DNA from: Tetrahymena elliotti 4EA
Lineage: Eukaryota; Ciliophora; Oligohymenophorea; Hymenostomatida; Tetrahymenidae
DNA: 64,000 bases
NCBI GenBank assembly: GCA_000231825.2
Contig: JH720304.1
Span: 348,724-412,723, forward strand
Direction: 5' to 3'
How positions within the stretch are numbered: position 1 is the stretch's first letter; the number at the start of each line of letters is the position of its first letter. A program made the position numbers and the translations under genes. Positions 1-13,600 of the stretch are shown here, one piece after another. Below the pieces are notes generated by a model, which searched no databases, was not told where the DNA came from, and saw only the letters and a program-made list of their open reading frames with translations.

Positions 1-2136
1 ATATTTTGCCTTTGATAGTTAGTTAAATGGCGTCCTTTAAAAATTATGAGGTTTTCTTTTTATTTTTAACAATTAATTATTTTTTTTGTCAACCAAATAG
101 ATTCTCAACTTAACTTGTTGTGAAAGTAAGACTTTTTTTTTATTCAATAAACAGATTTTATAAGAAAAAAACAAAAACTAAAAATAATAAATTTTAAAAT
201 CATCTAGAGCGATTAATTTAAGTAAAATATTAATTTTCTCTCACAAATAATTAATTTGTATTCGTATTTCAAAATACGTAAATCCATTAACACACATACA
301 CATATCGTTTGTAAGATAATTTGAAGATTCATTATTTTTATTATTCTGCTTACAATAAAATCTGCTAAATTATTATCTCATTAATTTGAATCAATAATAA
401 TTGAATAGATATACATTTAATTACTAAGATTATGTGTATACAAATATTATGACAATTATTTTTATTACTCTCATTTAAGTTTATGTTATTTAATGCCCTT
501 TTCTAAATCCTTTTTTCATTGTTTTTATTATTTTGTTTACATTCAAATCTGTCAAATTATTATCTAATTAATTTAGATTTCTAATATTTGGATGGACATA
601 CTTTTTTTGACTACTAAGATTATGACTTTATGATAATTATTTTTATTACTCTCATTTAAATTTATATTATTTAATATTCTTTTCAATTTACTGCTTTGAT
701 TGTTTTTATTATTCAGTTTACATTAAAATCTGTTAAAATATTATCAAAATAATATAAATATATAATAATTGAATGGAAATACTTTTTTAAAGACTAAGAT
801 ATTTTATAAATTTTGAATAGTTATTTTTATTTCTCTTATTTAAATTCATATTATTGATTCCCTTTTTCTATTTCTTTTATTAAACAATAAAAAATAAATC
901 AATAAAAATTTAAAAAATATACATTTTAGTTCTTTCTAAAAATTAGAGTTGTTGTGCTAGAAAATTTGTTCTGAAGATATTTTTGATGAGTTTTTAACTT
1001 ATTTTGATATGAGTTTATAAGCTTTTTTTCTAGTAAAAATGATTCTTAATTTAATTATTATTTGTTAAATTTTTAATTAAATCATTCAAAAGTTTTTTTT
1101 GCTAAAATTAAGGAAAAGAAAGTATTCAAGTTATATTCTTTATTCTTTTATTTTAGATAATTGTTCTGTCAAATTTCTATTAAATGTATGTTTTACATCA
1201 AAATAAAATTTTTGTGTTTTTAAATAGTATGCAAATTTAATTCATTTTTAGAATTATTTAATTAAACCAAGAATTCCTAAAATAAAAATTGAATATTCCT
1301 ATCAGACAACAACTAGCTTCATCTAGAAGAAAAAGATTCTATTTATTCGAAAAATAAAAGGTCTCCTAAATTTCAAATATAATCACCCTAATTGTTGATT
1401 AAACAATCCAATTATTTTTTACTTCATACTTTAAAATTAAAACAGTAATTAAATTAAATCTGTTAATAAAGGTCTTTTTAGTGTTTATCTTTCAATCTAA
1501 TTAAAAGTAAAAAGACTGCATTTTTTTACTAGTTTTTATGATTTTTACATCATTAAAGAAGAAGTTTTATTTATCTGTAAAGTAAAATATTGATTTTTAG
1601 ATTTAATACCTTAATTTTTTTCTAAAATTAATATCTTTGCTTTTTATGATAATTAATTTTTTTTAGATGGCACTTAAAATCTTTGAAAAAACAAACAATA
1701 GAAATCAATACAAATAAATTAATAATTAAGGAATGTTTTTTATGTTTTTATTTCAAGTTGCTTTATAGAAAAAGCAACATGTTTAAATTGAATTCAAAAT
1801 GCTTTGATGCATCTAAAGTTTTAATTCATATGAAAATTTAATATTTAATTAAAAGTTGTTTTTTTAAATAAAATCATTTGGTTTTAAGATTCAGAAAATC
1901 AACAAAAGAAAATTTGTTTAAATAAAAGAGATTTGGTGTTATTTTTAGATAATTTCTTTCTTTTAAATCTAAGTTGAAAATACGCATGAGTATGTAAATA
2001 TATACAAATATATTCCATAATATAAGTATATAGATTTCCCTTTATTTAAGTTTATAATATATTTAAATTTTGTAAAGATTGTTGTTTATTATTAATTTGT
2101 GAATGTTCTTGCTTATAATAATTATAATTAGTTTAA
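1..2136. other. Intergenic stretch, no gene recognised
   Basis: Extremely AT-rich DNA with short homopolymer runs. No frame on either strand gives a convincing protein even with TAA and TAG read as glutamine. The only structure I can see is the three-copy repeat at 335-880, listed separately. The right part is downstream of the PP2A gene. Confidence 0.6.
335..880. repeat. Three diverged tandem copies of a ~185 bp unit
   Basis: Copies begin near 335, 522 and 703, each opening with TTTTTATTATT followed by a TTTACA(T)(T)AAAATCTG-like stretch. Later shared blocks are ACTAAGAT, ATTATTTTTATTACTCTCATTTAA and TTATATTATTTAAT. Spacing is about 187 then 181 bp. The third copy is the most diverged. No coding frame is conserved between copies. 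Confidence 0.75.
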
Positions 2137-4025
2137 TCATAAGAAGTAATCAGGTACTCTCTTTTTTTCGATTGTATCAATTTCTTATTAGGGAGCTTAA
2201 TCAAATTATAATCTATTATTTATTTAATAATATTTTAAGAAATATGTTTTAATCAATTAATAAATTTTCAAAATGAATTAAATCTCTTACAATGTGGTTC
2301 TCATATGTTCATCTACTTCCATTATGGCAGCTAAGTTACCACATCTATAGCAATAGTTAGGAGCAGAGAAAATTGTAACAACGTTCTTATCATGTGTTTC
2401 TAAATAACCCTATTTTTTATAATAATCATTAGTAACTTAAAATATTAACTATATTTGTTAATTACATCCATAGCCAATTAATGTGCACGAGCAATTTTAG
2501 TCAAGTCGTTAGTGTGGTTAAATTATTCAGAGATTTCTTAACCAAAAATGAAACCAGCACCTCTGGGAGAGTGTCTCCAACCTTTTACAAAAATGAATTT
2601 AATTCAGATTTAGATTTGAATGCATTTATTAAATTTTTACCGCTAATATTATCAGGATCTGACCACAAGAGATCGCACATAGGACCTTCTTAAGGAATTT
2701 CTTAAACTCTATCTAATTATCTAATATTATCAAGGGTGTCAAGAGAAGGAGATAAACCACCATGTAAAGAGAAAATCTAAAATAAAAATAAATTTAATAT
2801 TTGATTTTGGTTATTGATGCTTTCTACTTATCATTCTATTCACTTAATTCAATCATTTTTTTATTTTATTTTTAATAAGCTACAATATTTATTTTAAAAT
2901 TTATATTTATTTTTGAATTTTATTGAAATTAATTAAAATAGTCTCTTCTCACAATCTGTCTCTTAATAGGTTTATTTATTCAAATATTCTTTTTTCAACT
3001 AAAATGGTTTGTATTCAATGAATAAATGATGAAGTATCTTGCTTGAATTCAATTAAATTTTTCTTACTTTTCCTTCTACCAAAGCAGTCAATGGGAGATA
3101 ATCAAAGACTTCAGTGAAATATTTCCATACATTTGCATTACCATATTTACGTACTGATTCATCATAAAAACCATAAACCTAAGTAGTTGTTCTACTTTCA
3201 TGGTTACCTCTGGTAAGAGTAATTCTATCAGGAAATCTAACTTTCAATGCGAATAATAAGCTAACACTTTCTACTGAGCTATAACCTTTTTAATTAATAC
3301 AATTGGTTTATTTTTCATCTGGCATTAAACTCTTTATTTTTTTATATATTATTTTATGATGGCTCAAAGAAGTCTAAAAAAATGCATCCAGTGCCCAATA
3401 TATTTAATAATCTAATTATTATAGCCATATTTATGGATAATTGGCTGCACTTAATATCAATTTGCTTATTTTTCATCTTAATTTTACAATACTATTCTAT
3501 CGTTTGGATTCTCTTTATGCTGAAGCAACTTAGGAAAAATTAAAAAATAAAAGGAAAAACAAACAATTGCAGTAAGAAAATATATTTAAGTTATATACCT
3601 CTATCAACATAATCACCAGTGAACAAGTAGTTGGTCTCAGGAGGCTTACCACCAATCTTAAAGAGTTCTAAAAGGTCATTAAATTATCCGTGGATATCAC
3701 CGCAAATGGTAACAGGAGCTCTAACGGGTTGTACGTTTGATTCTTAACCTAAAATTTCCTTTGCCTATATTTTTGATGATAAAAATAGTATTAATTATTG
3801 CTGTATTATGATGTGCATAAAATGAGTCTTTTTGCTTTAATAAAAGCAAGCTATTTTTGGGTCAAATCACCAAACAAAACTCTCGCGCTTAAAAATATGA
3901 TGAAATTGTTGTAAGGTATTAACTTTTTCACAGAGAATTTTAATTTCTGCTTCAGAAAGGTGCTTGCATTGATACAACTAAGCTATTTGTTTGTCTAGAT
4001 TGGAGATTGAAACTTGAGAAGACAT
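2137..4025 (-). CDS. Protein phosphatase 2A catalytic subunit (PP2A-type serine/threonine phosphatase)
   Basis: Metal-dependent Ser/Thr phosphatase of the PPP family, expected in the cytoplasm and nucleus as the catalytic C subunit of PP2A-like complexes. The start ([20 protein letters not shown]) matches the family N-terminus. In order, the exons carry CGDIHGQF (metal site, about 3700), GDYVDRG (split by an intron), RGNHESR (3215), LHGGLSPS and [11 protein letters not shown] (about 2680-2770), [17 protein letters not shown], and [11 protein letters not shown] (about 2340). It ends in VPDYFL before TGA; this YFL tail is the carboxymethylation signal of PP2A, PP4 and PP6. At least five GT..AG introns interrupt it, the largest (about 3291-3596) in the GDYVDRG motif. 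One oddity is [12 protein letters not shown] where the family normally has a QITQ-type stretch and DEC. PP4 is the alternative assignment; the [11 protein letters not shown] and DYFL stretches fit PP2A/PP4. Confidence 0.92.
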
Positions 4026-5189
4026 ATGGATATCTGTTATTTTTATTGCTTTTCTTCTTTTTTTTTGTTTAATTATTTTTCCTTTAAACTTTGATTTATT
4101 ATTCTTTTCACTAGCTATTTATTATTTAAAATTTTTTTTATTTATTTGCCTTTATTGCTGCTTTCTAAAAATCAAATAAAGATCTCATTCCACATCAATT
4201 TATTTTATTTCATTCACCTACATATAGACATTTCAATTTTTTGCTCGCTAATTCAAGCAAAAATTGATTATTTAGTTTGAATTATTTAATTCATTAAATC
4301 TATTTACTTGTTTGCTTGTTTGTTTTATTGCTTATTGGATAGCTTTCCATTTTCAGTTTTCGCATTTTAGTTTCTAATATAAGACATTTTACTTTTTAAA
4401 AATATTATTTTAAAATAGCAATCTTCCACAATAAAAAAATTTTCATCAATTTAATATTAAAACATTTTAATTAAATTTAGAAATTTTCAAATAACAATCA
4501 CCTCTTAAAAATTATGAACGGGTTTTTTGTATTGATAAAAATATACTGAAAAATACCAAATAAAAATTTCTTAATAATATGATGAACTTAACTGACTATT
4601 AAAATATTAGAAATGGAAAAAATGTAAAAAATAATATCAACTTTTCTATATAATTTTATTTTTTTAAATTTCATTTATGATGATCATTATTATTCTTCAT
4701 GCTTATAAATTCTTATTTCTATCAAATTTATATTTATATGACCATAACTCCTCATTAATGATTAGTGCTCGATTTTAATTTATATCTAGTTTTTTGTATA
4801 TTTGTATATTAAAGTAAAAAATTCGAAACTCAAAGAAAAATTAAAAGGCTTTTTTAATGAAATTTTAAAGTAGTTTTTCTTGTTTTAGTCTATATTTAGA
4901 CAAAATTAAATATTTTTATTATCTTTTTGTCAGTTAATTTTAATAAAATATTATTTTAAAAAGTTCAATTTGAAAAATAAAATGAAGAGGTTTTTTTAAT
5001 TTATTTAAAATTAGTAGTTACTTATAAATGGAGTTTGTTATAGAATATGCACAAAATTGAATACAATTTGATATATTATTAATGTTTTTATATTAGTTTA
5101 ATTAATAAGTTAGTATATTTAGTTAATTGAATAAGATTTAGATTTTAATTAGTTTGAACAAAATTGTTCATTATTTTTCATTCATTTAT
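4026..5189. other. Intergenic spacer between the two phosphatase genes
   Basis: AT-rich, low-complexity DNA. It should include the 5' region of the PP2A gene and the 3' region of the PP6-like gene. I see no gene, repeat family or RNA motif. Confidence 0.6.
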
Positions 5190-6453
5190 TCATAAAAAGT
5201 AGGGATTTTTTAATGGCTCTACAGGTGTCTCTTAAAATACTGAAATTGATGATCCAAATTAAATTCTTTTTTAAAAATAAAGTTAATTATAAAAATGGAT
5301 AGAAATAAAATATTAGTTTACATTTCTTATTTCATATTCTCATCGATCTAAAGGATAGCTGCTTAGTTACCACATCTGTAACAATAGTTTGGGGCAGAGA
5401 ATATTGTTTTTACGTTTTTATCATGTGTGATTTCATATCCCTTTATAATGAAAATTTATTAAAATGTGATATTTAAATTAAAATAATTTATTACATCATT
5501 GACTAACTAATGTCCACGCACAATACTAGTGAAACCGTTTCTGTAATTAAACATTTTTGATTGTTCTTGACCAAATAAATATCCTGCTCCTCTGTCTGAA
5601 GGTGTGAAGCCTATTACCAAATAGATTTAATTAATATTATATTTAAGTAATATTCAAATAGAAAAAATACCTTGAACATCTTAAGGGTCAGACCAAAGAA
5701 GATCAGAAAAGGGACCGTATTCTGGTATATCTTAAAATCTGTGTATACGGTTAATTTCACTTAAAAAATCTATAGAAGGAGAGATTCCACCATGGACACA
5801 AAAAACCTGTATGAAATAGAATTGGTTTTAATATTTTTGATTGAGAAAATGAAATATTAGTTACTTAGTTTTCTATGACAGCTGAAAGAGGAATATAATC
5901 AAAAGCTTAAACAAAATAATTCCAAACATTAGAATTTCCATATTTTCTTAAACATTCATCATAAAATCCATAAATTTAAGTAATTAATCTGCTTTCATGA
6001 TTGCCTCTCGTTAAAGTAATTTTCTCTGGATATTTAATCTTCAAAGCTAATAACAAACAAATAACCTCAACTGAGTTATAACCTAATTTTTTATATTTTA
6101 AGGTAATAATTTAAATATCTAAAAATTATATCAATAAATTATACCTCTATCAACATAATCACCTGTGAAAAGGTAGTTTGTTTGAGGAATCTATCCTCCT
6201 TTTTTGAATATTTCTAATAGATCACTAAATTAGCCATGAATATCTCCACAAACAGTAACAGGTGCCTACACTTATTTTATGTTTGGTTCTCTTTCGAATA
6301 TATCTATAGCCTTTAAAATTTACATGTTTAACATTACATCAATTATAAAAATCAGTTTACTTTATGGGTAAGAAATTTTATTTCACTCTCAGTCAAGAGT
6401 TAAAATTTCATAAGCCTTTCAATGAATCTATCAATATCGTTTGGTAAAGTCAT
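5190..6453 (-). CDS. PP6/Sit4-type serine/threonine phosphatase catalytic subunit
   Basis: Second PPP-family catalytic subunit on the same strand. It starts [20 protein letters not shown] and carries, in order, [20 protein letters not shown] (about 6240), [26 protein letters not shown] (about 6000), [10 protein letters not shown] (about 5790), [10 protein letters not shown] (about 5690), [10 protein letters not shown], and [15 protein letters not shown] (about 5390). The last exon gives [13 protein letters not shown] then TGA. An NPYFL or TPYFL end is typical of PP6/Sit4, whereas PP2A and PP4 end in DYFL. Short introns (about 55-80 bp) sit near 5290, 5480, 5630, 5850, 6110 and 6320. It is well diverged from its neighbour, so the pair is not a recent tandem duplication. 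PP6 in other eukaryotes acts with SAPS-domain subunits in cell-cycle and membrane-traffic control; that role is inferred here. Confidence 0.9.
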
Positions 6454-7692
6454 TTTCAATTTCGTTTTTTTATAGTAATTTTTGTATTTAATTATTTTTA
6501 AATTAATTATTTAAACAATCAATTAATATTTTACATATTTAAATTAAAAAGGCTTTCTATTTTCAATTATCTTTCTCCCTTATTTGACCTTTTTGATTCT
6601 TATTTTGTAGGTTTTTAATTTCTATGTCAACTTATTTTATCTCAAATAATCTAATAACTGCGCTTAAGAATTCAAGGATACGAACTAGATAATTACTCAG
6701 AATTAATCAAATTTCTTTCTATTACTCCTACATCAAAAAAAATATAATAGCCAAATAACTTTCTTTATAAAATGAATATTCTAAATTAGTCCTAAACTAA
6801 AGATTTTCTTCTAAAATCCGATTCATATTTTAAATATTTTTATAGGTTAAGTTTTTTATATATTTTTAGGTTAACTCAGTATTAAAATAAAAACATGTTT
6901 TAAACAAAATTAATAATGAAATAATTAGAAATCCTAAATAAATCTTAAAAAAGAAACATGATTATTAAAATTAACAACAAAAAATACTTAGAAATCCTAA
7001 ATCTCTTAATAAAAAGAACCATAACTGTCATTTAATAATAGATTTAAATTTATATGAAATATTGCTGTTTTTTAGTTTTATACACCCAATTTCTTGTTGC
7101 TAAATCTATGAATCTATTTTAATTTTTAATTCTATGATTGGAACTTTTAAAATAGAAATCTAGTTAATTTGACCTGAAAAAGATATAAATATTTTAAACT
7201 GGTAAAATCTTGATAGTAGTAGTAGAAAATACAAATCATTAATAATTTGCTGATGATACCATATATTTTTCTAAATCAAATTTTTGTCTATTTTGTTTTA
7301 ATTTTTTTTTAAATGATTTTTACAAGCAAAATTAATTTTGAGTACATATTATTAATTGCATTTTTTTAGTTCATCTTAAATATAACAAAATTTAAAAATA
7401 ATTTTTGGCAACTTAATAAAGCAATTATTGATTTGAGTTTATTCACTAACATAAAAAAAATAAAGATTAAAACTTACTGCAATTTGAATATTTATCACAA
7501 TTAAAATATTTGTAATTGAGAATAATATGAAAAGTAATATTTTCATTTAGAAATTAGAAAATAAAAATATCTAAAACGATTGAATATCTTTTATTATTTT
7601 TTAAGAAAAGCTAAGCGTTTTCAATTTACTTCAAATTACTTAAAAAATAAATTCTTTTTCAAATATATAACAAAGAAGATCTTGAATAATTT
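6454..7692. other. Intergenic stretch, nothing recognised
   Basis: AT-rich DNA upstream of the PP6-like gene and downstream of the helicase gene. No supported frame, repeat or RNA gene was seen. Confidence 0.55.
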
Positions 7693-10600
7693 TCAATTTG
7701 TGAAGAAGTAATTTGGAGATCTTGTTGACTTTAAAAATATTTCTTCATTCACTTTATGGGCTTCAGTTTTCATATGTTTTTCTAGTTTTGCTCTCCAATC
7801 TGTGACATTTTGATCTTGGAATTTAATTTCTTCATCTTTCTTTTCACTATCATTCATAACACAGTCACATATAACACAGCTAATTTAATTTAACTCAAGT
7901 AGCATTTAGGCTTTATTTTCTTATATTTCCATTATTTAATCTTCTGATAGCTTAACTTCTTAGAAATCTTCATACCCACTAAAAACTTTGTATTCAAGAT
8001 CAGGATACAGTATTAGTAGTTGATTGCAATCTGGAATATGCATTTGGTTGTATAAAGAATTATCGTCTTACGTAAACCCTATCAAATGGCCATTTTAGCA
8101 AGCTTTATATTTAGTAAATACAGAAGTTATTAAAATTTAAAAGTATTTGAATGAATTTACCATAATATTTGAAACTATAAAGTTGGTCTGAGTTTTATGA
8201 ATTGAAGTGATTAAAGTTGTATTTGAGTTCTTTAACAAATTCTGCATTTTATTGATTGTCTTTTTCCTTTTAACTCTAAAAAATATATCTTAAACATTAA
8301 TTTAAAAGAAAAAGTAAAATTATACTTGATATTTGCTTTGATCCTAATTAGAATCTGCCTCTTATAGAAGCTGCTCTATTTTAATATCCTTCAAGTATAA
8401 ATTATCAGTAAAACCATTAAAATTCAATTTCATAAATTTCTCCAAATGTGCTTGCAATTTACCAGCTTTGAAAAGAGGAACTTAGAATAACAACTAATGC
8501 TTTTTTTATTTTTAAAATGGCATTTTTGCATAAAATAAATACATTTAATTGCATTTACATAACAATATTTGCATGTGATGATTGGCTCATCAATTGTATG
8601 AAGAAGGTAAAACCTTTTGAGCTCTCTCATCTTCATTTACTTCCAAATGTTGTAATTTTCAAAATATTCCTACAAAAGGTTGATATTCTCTTATTCAGAC
8701 AGAGTTACTAGATTTGATTCAGACTTTTTTGTTTAAAGAATTTAATTCATGAATCCTTTTTCTGAAGCATGAGTTATCTTTTCCTGGTTGTTTCTTCTTT
8801 TGTGATTCTAAAATAGCAATTTAATATTTTTCTTTTTGGTATTGGACTATTTAACAGCTTCAGTACTATTAATATTATCTCCTTATTCTGGCTCTTAGTG
8901 TTATAGTATTTTACTGTTTTCAGAACTATTTGCAGTTCTAATGCTATTTAATATTTTCATCACTTTTTATTTATTTTACTCTTCCATATTGACAGTAAAA
9001 ATTCCATTTAAATACTCTTTGCTATAAACATCTTCCCATCTCTCAGAATCAACGTGTCTCATCATGACTCTAGAAAGGAGTTTCTTTTTTACTTTATTCC
9101 ATAAATCTAACTATAAGTTAGCTTATCCGTTGAAAAAGCTATCTTCATCTAAGCAAGCTCTGAGTTCTCTTCTAATATCGTTAATCTCTTTAATGTCATT
9201 ATCAAGCATGTAGTGGTCAATCTCGATTTCAACACTATCCACATTGACACCTTCATATTTCTTACCATCTTTGTCACAGCTAATATAATAATAAATCATT
9301 ATAGCTTATTAATATATATATTTTTTTACTTAACATAGCATTAAGATCCAAAAATCAAAGCTGCAAAAGCCAAAAATAAGGGATAGTTTGGAGGCATGAC
9401 TGTAATACCTTAAGCAACAACTCTATGCCCTCTGCATATAAGTTCTGAAGCAACCAAATATTTATGCCTATTATAATCACCAAGTGTAACTAAATTTATA
9501 GAATCGCTCTCTAAAGCAACAAGGCGACTAAGTTTTTAATTTGATATATTGAGTTTAGCCTCATAAGCATATTTAAAGTTGTTTTATTGCTTGATAAATA
9601 TTGAATCAAAGTCAATATTCCTATCCAAAAATATTGTAGCAGAAATTTCCTTGATGTTAGTGTCTTTGTCTTACAGTTTTATGAAATTAAAGTACCTTTA
9701 ATTTATTCAATTATTTTCTTAAATTAATTTGATTTAAATATTATTTAAGATCTCATATATCAAAAATGTTTTTAAAAATACTTTTTGAAAACAAACTTAA
9801 AATTTAAAAGAAATTCATAAACAGTATGTTAAATTTGAAAGTTTTTAAGTTTATTTTTTCAGTTTTAAAAATAATTTGGCGAAAAATAGATTATTTTAAA
9901 TATTTTCAAGCTATTTGAAACTTTTAAAAGTTCATTATTTTAATCTTTAAAATTTCTGCTCTTTATTAAAGAAAATTAAAGGCTATAATTTTCTTTTTTT
10001 ATAATTAAAAACAAGCGAACACTATTTTTTATAGAGATAATTCAAAAATAGTTAAATTTTATGCTTGTTTTTAGATTTAAATTTCTCATTTTGAATTCAA
10101 TAAATAAGTATTTGAATTATAATTTGCTGATCTAAATATTGAATTTTCTTAATTTTATTTTTTTTTTATTTTCCCTGAATTAAAAATAATACAAAAAGTT
10201 AGGAACATTTTATTAAAGATTTTGATTTTCTTAGTTTTAAAAAAGTTTTGATGAAATTAGAAAAGAGATAAACCTCAATTTAAAAAATATATAAATATAT
10301 ACCTTTTTTTGAATGTCATAATCTGCTTTAGGAGTATTGGTAGTTTACAAAATTTTTTGAATTCAATGTAGACAGAGGAATATTTTAGTTTAATTTTTGA
10401 GACAAAGTTATGGTTTAACTATTCTAAAGTATCTTGCAAATCTAGCTCTTTGTAAAGTTTTTTAGATTTAATGAAATTATTAATTCCATCAGTTATTTTT
10501 TAAATGATTATTTCTTTATCATGAATGGATAAAGATTGAAATCCATAAACTGTATTTTCAATAATTATAGTGCTGAATGGGTCCATCTGTTCTACTAAAA

Positions 10601-13600
10601 GATACTAACGAATTTTTTGCATTTCTTTAATATCAAAAATATCAGACTTTAAAGTATATTTATTAAAAGCTCCAGCCAAGCAAAATTTGATTTTCATTAA
10701 ATGACTGTCATCATTTAAATCTTTAAACTCGAAAATATCATACATACTTCCTGCTTCTCTTGGAATTCTCTATTTAAGATCTTCTCTTGTGCTTAAAATT
10801 TCTCTCAAAACCTTTAAAATTTATTTTTATTTTTTTTATATAAATCTGAATAGATAAATTTATTACCTTTGGATCACAAAAATGTTTTTCACACCATTAG
10901 ACCTCCTCTCTTGAATATCTTTTCTTTTTAAATTCTTCAATATAAAACCTATCTATAATTCCTTTCAATGGCCTTTCTTCATTGTTTCTTTCAGGTAAAT
11001 ATTACTAAAAGGATAGGATTGCTGTATTTGAACTCTCTTAGCTTTAAGGATTGGAGGAAATATTTTTTAATAGTTCTAATTATTAAGACAATGGCAATTT
11101 AAGTTAATCTTCATTGAGCATTTTAGGGAATAATTAATCTGTTGATATACTATCATTTGGATCTGATTCTTGTTTAGATTATCTCTGACTATTTCTAGAC
11201 TCTCTCCTTAGCTTAATAGATTCTAATTAAGTTTGAAAGAATTATCTTTCCCATTCTTAGAATATCTTAAGTTCTAAAATCATGTCTGATTCTTAGCCTG
11301 AATCATACCTAAATATCAAATCTGTAAATTAATCTATTTGCTTTAAATTAGAGCTAATCTTGTAAAAAGGGTTAAAAAAAGATTTTCTTTAGCTGTAAAT
11401 ACTAGCTATAGTGATGCATTCAATAAGACAATCAAAAAAGTATCCAAAACAAATAAATTTAGCAAGCTTTAAATCACAAGGCATATCATTGTAAAATCTA
11501 CCTAGCTTAGTCACTTTTACCTTAATTTTTTCTTTTTAAGTGTCAGTATATTATATCTTTTTAAGCTTTAAAGCACCAACTGACATCAAATTTTCCATAG
11601 ACTAGCAAATGCTATAATCATCAGGTGCTTCTATAGCTCTCTGAAGTACTCTTACAGGATCTTCAAATAATCTATGTTTCTAAGAATTCTCTAATTTCTA
11701 TTTCTTTTACTTATTTCTACTCAGAGGACCTGCAATAAGGAAAGCAGTATCTTATCCATCGAAAATTGGTTTTGTATCAAACTATTTCATATAATCTATT
11801 TCATCTTAGTCAGTACTAAAATTTAATCTCTTCTTTTTTACTTTGTCATTTTATCTCTCTTTAATTATTTCCTCTATCAAATTGTTTTACTCAACATCAT
11901 CGTCATCGCCTTAAATCAATTTATTGAAATAATTTAAATTGAAAGAAAATTTAATTGAAATTAATTTACTTAAATGAATCTTTTGGTAATCACTTTCTCC
12001 CTCATCTAAGATTTTAATCTTCAAAATAACTTTTTCAATTGGACATCTCAGGATTTCTGGAGTTTGATAATCTTTTATTTCAGCCATGAAGAATTGCTTA
12101 GGTATAAGTCTTATATTAACACCATTACAGCTTCTGCCAGTCTGAGAAATAAAAATAAATATTAAAGATCAAAATTTAAATTATTTTTAATTACTCTGCC
12201 AGCTCTTTAGGTAATAGATGCTTTAGATGCCCATTGAAGTTCTAGTTTTTCAATACCACTTGATGGATTATAATTAATTTCTTTAGTTAGACAAAAATCA
12301 AAAACAACAAAACAATTAGGTATTGTGATTGATGACTCTGCTATGTTTGTGGCTAAAATAATCTTTGTGTATTCTTGATTTCTTCCAAAAAGTTCTCTAG
12401 TGTTAATATCTCCCAAACATGAGTGCAATTCTAAAATTTTGTATTTATTTTAATTATAAACGACTTGATTGGTTTGTTTGAATTCCATCATAACTTGATC
12501 TAAAATAGAGTGAAGTTTCACTATCTCATTGTATCCTGGAAGAAATACAAGAATATCGCCTTTCTTGTATGATCTGAGCATAGGTTCCTCTTTAAACTAA
12601 ACTCTTTTAATTTCTTTAGCTATAATTTTATATAAATCCTCATTCAATTCAGGCTTACGAGCATTAAAGTAATTTTTATTGCATAGTTTTTATGTATCCT
12701 ATAAATCTTCTAACCATACTGTCTAGATAGTATACTTTTAAACTACTTGAATCTCCACATAGTTCTTTTAACTAGACTCATACTTGCAATTAAATCTACA
12801 AATCATTTATTACATTTTTTAATAAGCATCTTCATGCTCTTCTTGTTCATTCCAAGTTTAATGAGCCTTCTGCTATCCCCAGTTACTGAAGTCATCATTC
12901 TGTTATAATCACTTTATGTTTAAACTTCATTAAAATAAGTTTAATTTTACCTGTTTAGAAATTTTTAATTATTCTGAAAATTTAGAGCTATCAAAATAAT
13001 ATTCTTGGCAATCTTAGTCTTCCTTTATTTCTTTTTCAAGGTTGTTCAGTTCTGGAGTAGAAAAGTAGTTTAAAAATATATCCTTATTCAAAGTTGCGCT
13101 CATAACAATAAGTTTGATACTATTTCTATTCTTTTGTTGAGATAAAAATGTCTTCAAAGCAATTAAGCCAAAATCAGATTCTATACCTCTTTCATGCACT
13201 TCATCTAATATTATATGTGTATACTCTCTCAAAAAGCTATCTGGATCATTGATTAATTTTTACAGAAATATACCAATCGTGACATATAATATTTATGTAT
13301 TTCTATTAAAATTTGAATCCTATCCTAGTTAATTTAATAATAATTTATGTTATTTTTGTATTTATTTTTCAATTATAATTTTTGACAACTTTTGACTTGA
13401 AAGATAATATTTTAGAATTCAAAAAAACAATTTAAAGTGATTTCATTTAAATATTTTTAATTTGATAATTTATTTAAAAAAATTTCTGTTCACTAACAAG
13501 TTGGTGTAGTGCATGGATTAAAATGATAAAATTTTATCAAAAATTTAAATTATCTTTCAAAATCAAAATATTATTTTGTTTATTCATATTAATTAAATCT

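Noticed and set aside
2481..2693. 70-residue plus-strand frame over the PP2A gene
   Set aside because: It is antisense to exons encoding [11 protein letters not shown] and LLWSDP of the phosphatase and includes an intron; it is a shadow frame.
2137..6453. Recent tandem duplication of the two phosphatases
   Set aside because: Their C-termini (DYFL versus NPYFL) and N-terminal motifs place them in different ancient PPP classes.
8430..8711. Overlapping frames on both strands near 8,500
   Set aside because: They lie in the C-terminal part of the helicase gene, and the plus-strand frame is only the complement. The minus one is part of the helicase frame.
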